Shown piece by piece: positions 38,775 through 46,268 of a stretch of DNA of 64,000 nucleotides. The stretch is from Sulfurovum sp. XGS-02. GTDB lineage: Bacteria; Campylobacterota; Campylobacteria; Campylobacterales; Sulfurovaceae. A model generated the notes under the pieces. It was given only the letters and a program-made list of their open reading frames with translations. It ran no database searches and was not told the origin of the DNA. Position numbers and translations under genes: made by a program. Location: NCBI RefSeq assembly GCF_023213175.1, contig NZ_CP093312.1, forward strand, positions 1,426,001 to 1,490,000, in the 5' to 3' direction. The stretch's first letter is position 1, and the number at the start of each line of letters is the position of its first letter.

Positions 38775-39527
38775 CTATTGCTTGATGATACGTACATCCC
38801 CGAAGAAGATCAGATCTTTCAGGACAGCTTTTTCTACCATCCCCTCTTTACCGATCCTTACATCCAGTTCACCCTGTTTGCTATGGTAAAGTTTACGATG
38901 CATCACTACCCTGCTGTACCAATCACCCTCTTGTCCCTTACCTACAAAATCTATGATCTCTTTTAAAGATTTCTTAGAAGGTATGGTGATGTCAACACGC
39001 CCGTTTTTACGGTCTTCTCCTACAGCTATAAAATGATACTTGTTAGGCCTCTGTTTGTCTTTAATATGTAATGGAAGGTTCAAAAATAGGGTCATCAGGT
39101 CATCTTTGCCATAATACTCAAGTCTCTCTGTCTTGTTGATGATAAGTCTATCGTATCTCCACTTTTTATACTGACGGGTAAGTCTCTTTTTTTTATGATC
39201 CACCCTGTAGATCGTTGTAGTCGTATAGGGACCGAAAGATTTGATCATCTGATACATGTCTGTCACTAGAAAACCTTTTGAAATGTGACCTTTCGAGATA
39301 TGTCTCTCTTTTAGATCATCTGTCACTGCTTTTGCTATGCCCAGTGCAGATACATTTGCATCTATCATATAATATTTCTCATCAGATCTCAGTATGGCAT
39401 GTGCCTTCCCTACCTGACCAAATATGCCATACTCCACTCTGTAGTCCGCGGCTATCTCTTCGGCACACAGAAACGCTGAGAAAAAGAGACCAATCAAAGG
39501 GATAAGCATCAAAGAGATCCGTGACAT
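38775..39527 (-). CDS. DUF3108-family periplasmic protein
   Basis: A 250-residue secreted protein with a signal peptide (about residues 1-22, cleavage near LCAEE). The mature part resembles the DUF3108 family: ADYRVEYGIFGQVGKAHAIL, a middle region with LMTLFLNLPLHI near residue 150 and the final VLKDLIFFGDVRI. Family members are beta-rich periplasmic proteins of unknown function. The gene follows the thiE-like gene by two bases and so belongs to the atpB-led run. Confidence 0.75.
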   Translation of the reverse strand: MSRISLMLIPLIGLFFSAFLCAEEIAADYRVEYGIFGQVGKAHAILRSDEKYYMIDANVSALGIAKAVTDDLKERHISKGHISKGFLVTDMYQMIKSFGPYTTTTIYRVDHKKKRLTRQYKKWRYDRLIINKTERLEYYGKDDLMTLFLNLPLHIKDKQRPNKYHFIAVGEDRKNGRVDITIPSKKSLKEIIDFVGKGQEGDWYSRVVMHRKLYHSKQGELDVRIGKEGMVEKAVLKDLIFFGDVRIIKQ

Positions 39528-39529
39528 GC

Positions 39530-40066
39530 CTACGCTCCAAAATAACGTATCGAAGCAAAACCACTTGCCCCGGATCTTTCACATGCTTTTATCTGCTCTT
39601 CTGTCAAGATCCCGCCTAAGGCCAACACAGGCAGATCTACCTGAGACGTCATGGACTTCAGCACTTCCAAACCGACAGGGACACCTTTGTTCGGTGTTTC
39701 AAAGATAGGGCTGAAGGTTGCCATATCTGCCCCTAATGCTTCTGCTTTTTTGAGCTCATCTATCGTATGCGTACTAACCACTACAAAGAGATGCATCGCT
39801 TTTGCATCTGCTATTTCATCCAGCTGCAGGCTGCTTAAATGTACACCGTCAGCCCCTGCAGCCTTTGCCAATGAAGGATCACCATGAATGATAACTTTTT
39901 CAAAATCAAACATTTTGGCTGCTTGAACGAATGCAGCTCCGTGCTTAGAGACATCGGATTTGTCTCTGTAGACGATCATCGAAGCTTTTTGAGAAAATCT
40001 TTTGAGGTCGCGTTTTAAATGGTTGAAATCTAAGGTAGAGGGGTCAGTGATAGCATAACTGATCAT
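39530..40066 (-). CDS. Thiamine-phosphate synthase/TenI-like protein
   Basis: A 178-residue TIM-barrel protein of the ThiE/TenI family. It shows ADGVHLSSLQLDEI near residue 72, VSTHTIDELKKAEALGADMATFSPIFETPNK (in pieces, residues 97-127) and VLALGGILTEEQIKACERSGASGFA at the end. It is shorter than ThiE (about 210), and the pyrophosphate-binding part is reduced, so a TenI-like or moonlighting role is possible. It overlaps the preceding small membrane protein gene by four bases. Assignment to thiamine synthesis is tentative, since no other thi gene is near. Confidence 0.78.
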   Translation of the reverse strand: MISYAITDPSTLDFNHLKRDLKRFSQKASMIVYRDKSDVSKHGAAFVQAAKMFDFEKVIIHGDPSLAKAAGADGVHLSSLQLDEIADAKAMHLFVVVSTHTIDELKKAEALGADMATFSPIFETPNKGVPVGLEVLKSMTSQVDLPVLALGGILTEEQIKACERSGASGFASIRYFGA

Positions 40067-40344
40067 TGTAAATGATGGTTCTCTTTTTGTTCGAGCATCT
40101 TTTCAAGCAGTGCTGTTTGTTTTTTCAGTTCAAAATATCTCTCTTTTCCTGTGATGATATGCTCAAGTAAAAGTACGGATATCATACCGGGAAGTGCACC
40201 TATAAAGGCAGATACAAATGCTAAAAGCAGACTCTCTTGATAAAAAGAGAGAAATGAAGTAATGGCGCCGAGCAGGACGGATGCCCATGCTACGCCTAAG
40301 AGAAAGTTCACTACAAAACTCAAAGGTCCGTTTTGCAGTCTCAT
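40063..40344 (-). CDS. Small membrane protein encoded after atpB
   Basis: A 93-residue protein with two hydrophobic helices (about residues 8-30 and 38-62) and a charged C-terminal coil (KERYFELKKQTALLEKMLEQK). A similar small membrane protein gene follows the lone atpB in other Campylobacterota, which suggests an old link to the ATP synthase or to its gene regulation, but no function is known to me. It begins 23 bases after the atpB stop and overlaps the thiE-like gene. Confidence 0.75.
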   Translation of the reverse strand: MRLQNGPLSFVVNFLLGVAWASVLLGAITSFLSFYQESLLLAFVSAFIGALPGMISVLLLEHIITGKERYFELKKQTALLEKMLEQKENHHLQ

Positions 40345-40367
40345 GTTTAGAAGTCTCCGAAGTGATC

Positions 40368-41045
40368 TTAGTGATCATCTTCCATAGCTACGGCACCTGC
40401 AAGGTAGACGTAGATAAGGATCATAAATACAAACGTCTGAAGCAGTGCAGAGAACGTAAGTAGTAGGTATGCAGGAAGTGGTGCAATAAAAGGTACCAAC
40501 ATAAGAAGTACCCATAAGAAGAGGTCATCCCCTTTGATGTTACCGAAAAGTCTGAATGAAAGTGAAATGATTCTTGAAATGTGAGAAACGATCTCGATCG
40601 GGAACATCAACGGTGCCAATATCTTCACAGGCCCTGCAAAGTGCGCAAAGTATTTGATCACGCCATTCTCTCTGATACCTTCGTAGTTGTAGTAGAAAAA
40701 TACTAAAAGTGCCAAAGGCAACGTAATATTGATGTTTGAAGTTGGCGCTTCAAATCCAGGGATAATACCGATCACGTTTGAAACAAATATAAATAGACCT
40801 ACTGCAGCAACAAGTGGAAGGTATTTTCTCGCAAGCTCTTCCCCGATCACATCTCTACCCATAGCGATCACACCGCCCAGGTATGCTTCCATAACGTTTT
40901 GTGTACCTGTCGGTACTGCTCTAAGACTCTTTGTTGCCATTTTTGCAATTGCCAGTACTATAATCGCCACCAATACCAAATGTGAGACAAACAGCATTTG
41001 TCCATGACCAAAAATAGCGCCTAGGTAAGTAAATACACCTTCCAT
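40368..41045 (-). CDS. atpB: F0F1 ATP synthase subunit a
   Basis: Proton-channel subunit of the ATP synthase (225 aa, five to six membrane helices). The essential arginine lies in [15 protein letters not shown] near residue 165, and the last helices contain the [17 protein letters not shown] segment. In this phylum atpB is usually away from the other atp genes, and that is the case here. AAGAGG lies nine bases before the ATG, and a -10 box lies 31 bases upstream. Confidence 0.96.
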   Translation of the reverse strand: MEGVFTYLGAIFGHGQMLFVSHLVLVAIIVLAIAKMATKSLRAVPTGTQNVMEAYLGGVIAMGRDVIGEELARKYLPLVAAVGLFIFVSNVIGIIPGFEAPTSNINITLPLALLVFFYYNYEGIRENGVIKYFAHFAGPVKILAPLMFPIEIVSHISRIISLSFRLFGNIKGDDLFLWVLLMLVPFIAPLPAYLLLTFSALLQTFVFMILIYVYLAGAVAMEDDH

Positions 41046-41076
41046 AAAACATCCTCTTGTAAGTTTATATTGCGGG

Positions 41077-41082
41077 ATTATA
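41077..41082 (-). promoter_or_regulatory. Probable -10 box for the atpB run
   Basis: A perfect minus-strand TATAAT lies 31 bases upstream of the atpB ATG, followed by the AAGAGG ribosome site at normal distance. The -35 region is AT-rich without a clear hexamer, as usual in this phylum. Confidence 0.5.
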
Positions 41083-41294
41083 CCCTTTTACACCTTAGAT
41101 TTATACTAATTTTTCCTGCCCAGAACAATAACAGAACAAATATACCTACACTGTATATAATGTCAATATCTCAAAGAAGATGGTAAATAGACTTTTTTCT
41201 CACTATACTCCGACTAGATATATTATATAAACTGGTAAATGTTTTATGATCTATTTTAAGAATTTATAAAAATATTAGCCGCTTCATTGGTTGA

Positions 41295-42236
41295 TTAGTC
41301 TATCACATCAATACGTGCCTTTATCAATTGTATCATCCCCTCTTCCATAGTCGTTGTTGGAGACCAGTCAAGATATTTTTTTGCTTTTGTAATATCCATG
41401 CTCAAGGCCTGACTTGCTTGAATATGTTTTTTTATAAACAGCAGTGATGGTTTCTCACATTGACAGAATTCTGCCACATTCTGACAAATATGCCCAAGTT
41501 CCAAGTTTGTATACGCTCTATCTCCCCCAATATTCAAAAGAAGTTTATTTGGAAGTTTTAGCGTCGATATCACCTTTGATATCGCTTCCGTCAGATCGCT
41601 AATATGAATATAATTTACACTGTTTTTATTGTATGTAAAAATAGGAATGGGTTCTTTTTTTGCAACACACCCTGCATAATAATGGGGCAATATCCCCTGA
41701 TATGTAAACAGTCCATCCCCATAAACTCGTGCAACCCTCAATATGACAGTTTGGAGTGTAGAGAATGCTTCTTTCATACACAACAATTCACCGGCATATT
41801 TACTTTCTGCATACAATACTTCGGGGTGTGCAGGCATCTCTTCATGCCATAAAGATGTACCTTTGGTTCCATAAACACTTTGTGATGACATATAGATAAA
41901 ACGTTTGACTTTGGCTTCTTTTGCTTTTTCTAAAAGTTGTCTTGTTCCATCAACGTTAATTTGAAATAATTTTATCGGATCTTTTCTATTAAGAATGCCT
42001 GCAGTATGAATAAGAATATCGATATTGCTTATTTTCCATACATGATTAGGAAGTTCACCCAATTCAAAGGATAAGCGTGCGTCATCATTAAATAGTTTTT
42101 GTAGTTTATTTACCTGTTCTTGACTTCTAACAGCTGCAATAACGTTTACATTATCATACTCTTGTAATATTTTTGAAATCATATTAATACCTATATAACC
42201 AGTAGCACCTGTAACCATAATTCTATATGTACCCAT
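41295..42236 (-). CDS. NAD-dependent epimerase/dehydratase (sugar-nucleotide type)
   Basis: A 313-residue extended SDR enzyme: NAD-binding TGATGYIGINMIS at residue 10, DILIHTAGILNRK near residue 74, the YxxxK pair in YAESKYAGELLCM near residue 148 and RVYGDGLF near residue 170. It most likely acts on a UDP- or dTDP-sugar. AGGGAATAAT precedes the ATG. It stands alone between atpB and a TIGR02757 gene, flanked by AT-rich gaps of 249 and 135 bases, so it looks like an inserted polysaccharide gene. Substrate unknown. Confidence 0.88.
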   Translation of the reverse strand: MGTYRIMVTGATGYIGINMISKILQEYDNVNVIAAVRSQEQVNKLQKLFNDDARLSFELGELPNHVWKISNIDILIHTAGILNRKDPIKLFQINVDGTRQLLEKAKEAKVKRFIYMSSQSVYGTKGTSLWHEEMPAHPEVLYAESKYAGELLCMKEAFSTLQTVILRVARVYGDGLFTYQGILPHYYAGCVAKKEPIPIFTYNKNSVNYIHISDLTEAISKVISTLKLPNKLLLNIGGDRAYTNLELGHICQNVAEFCQCEKPSLLFIKKHIQASQALSMDITKAKKYLDWSPTTTMEEGMIQLIKARIDVID

Positions 42237-42269
42237 ATTATTCCCTATAAGGCGTTATAATATTTAGAG

Positions 42270-42309
42270 TCAAGAAAACAAACTTTAGACGGTTGCTTTA
42301 TTTTCTTGA
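42270..42309. repeat. Inverted repeat upstream of the epimerase gene
   Basis: TCAAGAAAA at 42270-42278 is complementary to TTTTCTTGA at 42301-42309, around a 22-base loop. It lies between the TIGR02757 gene and the epimerase gene and may be a terminator-like structure or an operator; nothing further can be said. Confidence 0.4.
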
Positions 42310-42371
42310 TTAAATTTGATATTTATCTGTTTAAAATATAAGGGAAACAGGCTTTAAAAAGGTTTAGATAA

Positions 42372-43130
42372 TTAAAGTAATTTTTCCTGTCCCAATCGAT
42401 AAAGTGCAAAATCGTATTTAATAGGATCTTTTTCATCAAATGTACGCAACGTTTCTGTCAATTCTATACTGGCCTTCATATCGTACGTTTTACGCTTGAG
42501 CAAGCCTAAACGTCTTGACACCTGAAACGTATGTGTATCCAGAGGCATGAGCAGGTCTTTTTTATCTATCCTGGACCATAAACCCATATCTAAAGCATCT
42601 TTTCGTACCATCCAGCGTAAATACATCATATAACGCTTGTAGGTTCCTGCTGAAAGTACTTTTTTGGGTACGGAGCCAACCAAAAAACTGTACCCGCGTG
42701 TCTCTCTGGGACAGACCGATTGTAATCTCTCTATAAAATGCCAGAGACCATCTAAAATATTTTCTTCTTTTTTATACCCGGTATAAAAGATATCTTCAAT
42801 ACTCTCTACCCTTCTCAAACGTTTCAAGGCGATGAAAAGTGTAGAAACATCTTCATTTTTTTGAAAACGATAATAGTGGGTAGAGAGTGCTTTTTTTATC
42901 TGCTCGTCACTCGCATCCAATAAAGAAAAATTCAGACTTTGCAAAAACTGGACGATAAGCCCTGCATTGCCGTAACCAAACAATGCACAGATCAACGCGA
43001 TGGATTCATCCTGGTATTGTGATGCGACAAAAAGTGGATCGGGCTTGTCAAAAGAGAGCTCAGCACTGTTGTTTCTGGCCTCAACTTCATTGTCTAAAAG
43101 GGTCTTCACTTCAGATAATTTCAATCCCAT
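42372..43130 (-). CDS. TIGR02757/DUF2400 family protein
   Basis: A 252-residue protein of the TIGR02757 family, found mainly in Bacteroidetes and Campylobacterota, with no known reaction. Visible family-like features are DPLFVASQYQDESIALICALFGYG near residues 30-55, KRLRRVESIEDIFYTGYKKEENILDGLW near residue 110, RGYSFLVGSVPKK, and MYLRWMVRKDALDMGLWSRI near residue 170, resembling helix-hairpin-helix DNA-glycosylase-like folds. The -10 box lies only nine bases before its ATG. Confidence 0.82.
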   Translation of the reverse strand: MGLKLSEVKTLLDNEVEARNNSAELSFDKPDPLFVASQYQDESIALICALFGYGNAGLIVQFLQSLNFSLLDASDEQIKKALSTHYYRFQKNEDVSTLFIALKRLRRVESIEDIFYTGYKKEENILDGLWHFIERLQSVCPRETRGYSFLVGSVPKKVLSAGTYKRYMMYLRWMVRKDALDMGLWSRIDKKDLLMPLDTHTFQVSRRLGLLKRKTYDMKASIELTETLRTFDEKDPIKYDFALYRLGQEKLL

Positions 43131-43139
43131 ACTCCCATA

Positions 43140-43145
43140 ATTATA
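43140..43145 (-). promoter_or_regulatory. -10 box close to the TIGR02757 start
   Basis: A minus-strand TATAAT ends nine bases before the ATG at 43130. The GGGAG between them is too close to the ATG to act as a normal ribosome site, so a very short leader is likely. Confidence 0.4.
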
Positions 43146-43186
43146 TCATCATGCTCTCTTTCATTTATCGTACAACGTACGCACTT

Positions 43187-43266
43187 GTCACGGTGAACGA
43201 CCTTGTAAGCATAGCGATTCGAGAACCGTGACGATTTTTTGTTTCATTTTTTCTAAAAAAATGAAA
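43187..43266. repeat. Hairpin/T-run/hairpin repeat (copy B)
   Basis: First stem GTCACGGT (43187-43194) with ACCGTGAC (43225-43232), loop containing AGCATAGCGATTCGAG, then GA and six T, then a second stem TTTCATTTTTT (43242-43252) with AAAAAATGAAA (43256-43266). It lies between lptB and the TIGR02757 gene. The sequence CGTACAACGTACG just upstream resembles the flank of copy E. Confidence 0.85.
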
Positions 43267-43407
43267 AAGGAAGCATTATCACAGTCTGAGTTTTGTGGAA
43301 GCTCGTTACAAAAAAAAATGTTATGGTTTTCCCGGTCCTGATATATCTATTGAAAATGTACTTGGGAAAGATACATGTTCAAGAATAACAGAAAAATAGT
43401 CTCCTAT

Positions 43408-44130
43408 TTAAAATGTAAAGTGCTCACCAAGATAATGCTTACGTACATTCTCGTCATTGGCCACTTCATCACTGGTACCTGTGGCTAGCATTTCTCCACT
43501 ACGCATCACATAGGCTCTGTCGCATATACCCAGTGTTTCACGTACATTATGGTCCGTAATGAGAATACCCATATCAAGATCGACCAGCTGTTTGATAATA
43601 TTCTGTATATCCAGTACGGCTATGGGATCCACACCTGCAAAAGGTTCATCCAGAAGCAGGAACTTCGGTTCTCCTACCAGTGCCCTTGCTATCTCCACCC
43701 TTCTTCTCTCTCCCCCGCTGAGACGTATCCCAAGACGGGCACGGATCGGTTCGATATTGAAGATCTCCAGCAGTTTTTCAATACGCGGCTGGATCGTTTT
43801 TTTATCAAGGTTCAAGGCTTCAGCAGCAATAAGCAGATTTTCTTCTACCGTAAGGTCTTTAAAAATACTGGACTCCTGGGGCAGATACCCTATACCCATC
43901 TGTGCACGTGCACTTAAAGGCAGTTTGGTGACCTCTTCTCCATCTAAAAAAACCTGCCCTTCAGTCGCATCGGTTAAGCCGCATACCATGTAGAATGAAG
44001 TGGTCTTTCCTGCACCGTTGGGACCAAGAAGCCCAACGATCTCTTTACTCTTCACCTGTAAAGAGATATCATGGACCAACTTTGTTTTTTTAATGGTTTT
44101 CGCCAGGTTTTTGGCTTCAAGTGTATGCAT
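43408..44130 (-). CDS. lptB: LPS export ABC transporter ATP-binding protein
   Basis: ATPase of the LptB2FG complex that pulls LPS from the inner membrane. All ABC motifs are present: Walker A GPNGAGKTTS near residue 36, Q-loop YLPQESSIFKDLTVEEN (typical for LptB) near residue 84, signature LSGGERRR near residue 139, Walker B LLLDEPFAGVDPIA near residue 159, and the switch His ITDHNVRET. Length 240 aa is normal. The ATG overlaps the tsaE stop by one base. The lptA, lptC, lptF and lptG genes are not next to it. Confidence 0.97.
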   Translation of the reverse strand: MHTLEAKNLAKTIKKTKLVHDISLQVKSKEIVGLLGPNGAGKTTSFYMVCGLTDATEGQVFLDGEEVTKLPLSARAQMGIGYLPQESSIFKDLTVEENLLIAAEALNLDKKTIQPRIEKLLEIFNIEPIRARLGIRLSGGERRRVEIARALVGEPKFLLLDEPFAGVDPIAVLDIQNIIKQLVDLDMGILITDHNVRETLGICDRAYVMRSGEMLATGTSDEVANDENVRKHYLGEHFTF

Positions 44131-44555
44131 TATATATATATCCTATAGATTCTACTGTTTTCTTGGGACTCTATCTCTATGGTGACAACATTATAGCCTA
44201 CACGTTCTAAAAAGGCTTTAAGCTCATCCGAACCCCACTCTACCATATGCCATCCCGGTTTTTCAAACTCTTCAAAAAGCCCCATCTGCATAAACTCCTC
44301 ATGGTCCAAACGATACAGGTCATAATGATACAGACTGCTGCCGTCTTTTGCCCCATAGCACTGCTGTAAAGAAAAGGTAGGAGAAGTCACTTCTCCTTCG
44401 ATCCCTTTGGCTTTTGCTATGGCTTGTGTGAGTGTCGTCTTTCCTGCAGCCAGATCACCTCTTAAAAATACGATGGCATGAGCAGGAAGAATTTCTTCTA
44501 AATAATCTACTACTTTATCTAGTTCAGATAATGATGCTGTTATTTCATTAATCAT
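44130..44555 (-). CDS. tsaE: tRNA threonylcarbamoyladenosine synthesis ATPase
   Basis: P-loop ATPase that works with TsaB and TsaD in making t6A at tRNA position 37. The Walker A motif GDLAAGKTTLTQAIA is near residue 34, EVTSPTFSLQQCY follows near residue 55, and HYDLYRLDHEEFMQMGLFEEF near residues 78-98 is the conserved family segment, with HMVEWGSDEL later. Length (141 aa) is standard. AAAGGA lies before the ATG. It is cotranscribed with lptB. Confidence 0.95.
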   Translation of the reverse strand: MINEITASLSELDKVVDYLEEILPAHAIVFLRGDLAAGKTTLTQAIAKAKGIEGEVTSPTFSLQQCYGAKDGSSLYHYDLYRLDHEEFMQMGLFEEFEKPGWHMVEWGSDELKAFLERVGYNVVTIEIESQENSRIYRIYI

Positions 44556-44613
44556 ATTCTTTCCTTTGTAGTATATTTACTGTTACCATGGTTTTTCTAT
44601 CTGTTTTTTTATT

Positions 44614-45591
44614 TTATGCCAACTGTTGACTGACCTTAGCCATATACTTTAAATGAGCATCGGCTTTACCGCTCTCAAGTCCGCTTTTGGCCATCTCTAT
44701 CGCCTCTTCTATATCACGTACATGGCCGTCTACAAAGAGTGCAAAAGCTGCATTGAGCAATACGATGTCTCTTTTAGCACCTTTCTCTTTACCTGCAAAG
44801 ATATCGCGTGTAATCTGTGCATTGAAAGCTGCATCTCCGCCCAGAATGGCCTCTTTTGGAGCCAGTTTAAATCCGAATCTCTCCGGATTGATCTCGCCTT
44901 CTAAAATACGCTTTGACTCCACATAGGCAAAAGAGGAGTTACAGGAGAGCGAGATCTCATCCATACCATCATGGCTACTGACGACACAGGCACGTTTCGC
45001 ACCAAGTTCAACCAGTGCATCTGCGATACGCTTGACATAGGAAGGATCAAATACCCCCAAAAGGTATTTCTCCGCTCCGGCAGGATTGGTCAAAGGTCCA
45101 AGAATGTTAAATATCGTACGATGGTCGATAGACTTACGTACAGGCATAATATACTTCATCGCAGGATGATGATCGGTTGCAGGGAAAAAACAGAAGCCTG
45201 TCTCTTCAAGCATTTTTATTTTATTCTCTATACTAAGATCCAGATTAATGCCCAGTGCTTCAAGGACATCGGTTGAGCCTGAGTTGGAAGTCACACTTCT
45301 GTTCCCGTGTTTAGCCACAACACGGCCCAGAGAAGCCAGAAGAAGCGATACAGTAGTAGAGATGTTAAAACTTCCGCTTTTATCTCCGCCTGTCCCCACC
45401 ACATCGATCGCTTTATCTTTCAGTGCATCCGATAAAGAGAGTTTAATGGAGTGTTCACGCATCACAGAAGCAGCCGAAGCGATGTCACTGCCGCTCTCAC
45501 CTTTCTCGTACAACTCTACAAGAAAAGCCCTTGCTTCTTCTGTACTCATCTCGTTATTAAATAGTCTTTCAAATTGTTCTTTTATATTCAT
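44614..45591 (-). CDS. trpD: Anthranilate phosphoribosyltransferase
   Basis: Second step of tryptophan synthesis: joins anthranilate and PRPP. The PRPP motif VVGTGGDKSGSFNISTT lies near residue 64, KHGNRSVTSNSGSTDVLEALG near residue 94, FFPATDHHPAMKYIMPVRKS near residue 135 and ILGPLTNPAG near residue 165. Length (325 aa) is normal. No other trp gene is adjacent. The ATG has no ribosome site; a TAAAAT box ends seven bases before it, so a leaderless or nearly leaderless mRNA is possible. Confidence 0.95.
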   Translation of the reverse strand: MNIKEQFERLFNNEMSTEEARAFLVELYEKGESGSDIASAASVMREHSIKLSLSDALKDKAIDVVGTGGDKSGSFNISTTVSLLLASLGRVVAKHGNRSVTSNSGSTDVLEALGINLDLSIENKIKMLEETGFCFFPATDHHPAMKYIMPVRKSIDHRTIFNILGPLTNPAGAEKYLLGVFDPSYVKRIADALVELGAKRACVVSSHDGMDEISLSCNSSFAYVESKRILEGEINPERFGFKLAPKEAILGGDAAFNAQITRDIFAGKEKGAKRDIVLLNAAFALFVDGHVRDIEEAIEMAKSGLESGKADAHLKYMAKVSQQLA

Positions 45592-45598
45592 AGGGAAG

Positions 45599-45604
45599 AT
45601 TTTA
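45599..45604 (-). promoter_or_regulatory. Possible -10 box close to the trpD start
   Basis: On the minus strand TAAAAT ends seven bases before the trpD ATG, with CTTCCCT between and no Shine-Dalgarno match. Weaker than the other leaderless candidates because the box is not perfect. Confidence 0.3.
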
Positions 45605-45654
45605 CCATGTTTGTATTTGTATTGAAATTATATATTGTACAAAGTACACCTTAT

Positions 45655-45731
45655 GACATCATGAACACCCTTGTAAGCGAAGCGATTTGAGAATGATGTC
45701 GCTTTTTTGTTTCGTTTTTTCTAAAAAAACG
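45655..45731. repeat. Hairpin/T-run/hairpin repeat (copy C)
   Basis: First stem GACATCAT (45655-45662) with ATGATGTC (45693-45700), loop with AAGCGAAGCGATTTGAG, then GC and six T, then a shorter second stem CGTTTTTT (45713-45720) with AAAAAACG (45724-45731). It lies between the S4 gene and trpD. TTGTACAAAGTAC just upstream matches the flank of copy E. Confidence 0.85.
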
Positions 45732-45744
45732 CCGTGAACGATGT

Positions 45745-45763
45745 GAGGAAGTGCCCTTGGGGT
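45745..45763. repeat. 19-base sequence repeated in inverted orientation at 19445-19463
   Basis: GAGGAAGTGCCCTTGGGGT is the exact reverse complement of 19445-19463. It follows copy C of the hairpin repeat after a 13-base interval, suggesting that this block is another part of a composite intergenic repeat. Confidence 0.75.
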
Positions 45764-45847
45764 AGAAAAGGGAACATAACCTCAATTCGAGCTATGAAGA
45801 AGTCAATAAAAATTGTAAAAAATTGTTTTAGGTAACAGATTATTTAG

Positions 45848-46093
45848 TTAGAGTTCTTTAACGAACTCTTCTTTTTGACTCTTAGGTATGGTTTTGGTTG
45901 TAGGTATCTGCAATACTTCATAAGACTTAGGCCCTTTAAGATACTCTATGGTCACAGTATCTCCTACAGCAACATTCTTCGATGCTTTTGCTTTCAACCC
46001 ATTGACATACACCACACCAGATTTAAGCATATCCGTAGCAATAGTACGACGCTTCACCACATTCACAGCCGATAACCACTTATCCACACGCAT
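45848..46093 (-). CDS. S4-domain RNA-binding protein (HslR/YbcJ-like)
   Basis: An 81-residue protein consisting of one S4 RNA-binding domain: MRVDKWLSAVNVVKRRTIATDM at the start and SGVVYVNGLKAKASKNVAVGD in the second half. It resembles HslR/RqcH-partner type small S4 proteins that bind stalled 50S subunits or structured RNA. AGGAG precedes the ATG. Repeat copies flank it on both sides (C downstream, D upstream). The exact orthologue among small S4 proteins is uncertain. Confidence 0.88.
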   Translation of the reverse strand: MRVDKWLSAVNVVKRRTIATDMLKSGVVYVNGLKAKASKNVAVGDTVTIEYLKGPKSYEVLQIPTTKTIPKSQKEEFVKEL

Positions 46094-46119
46094 ACTATGC
46101 TCCTAACATAATAAATAAT

Positions 46120-46199
46120 GTCGACCTGAACGCCCTTGAAAGCGAAGCGATTCGAGAAGGTCGACGCTTTTTTGCTTCGTTTTTTCTAAAAAAATGAAG
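46120..46199. repeat. Hairpin/T-run/hairpin repeat (copy D)
   Basis: First stem GTCGACCT (46120-46127) with AGGTCGAC (46158-46165), loop with AAGCGAAGCGATTCGAG, then GC and six T, then a second stem CTTCGTTTTTT (46175-46185) with AAAAAATGAAG (46189-46199), including one G-T pair. It lies in the 5' region of the S4 gene, after dapD. Confidence 0.85.
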
Positions 46200-46268
46200 A
46201 GAGAATCAAACTCACAATCCAAGTGAAAGGAGGCTTGTAAAATATTACAAACCAAAAAGTCTTATAAC

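Noticed and set aside
43187-46199. Repeat copies as a CRISPR array
   Set aside because: Copies are far apart, lie in different intergenic gaps, have no regular spacers, and no cas genes are present.
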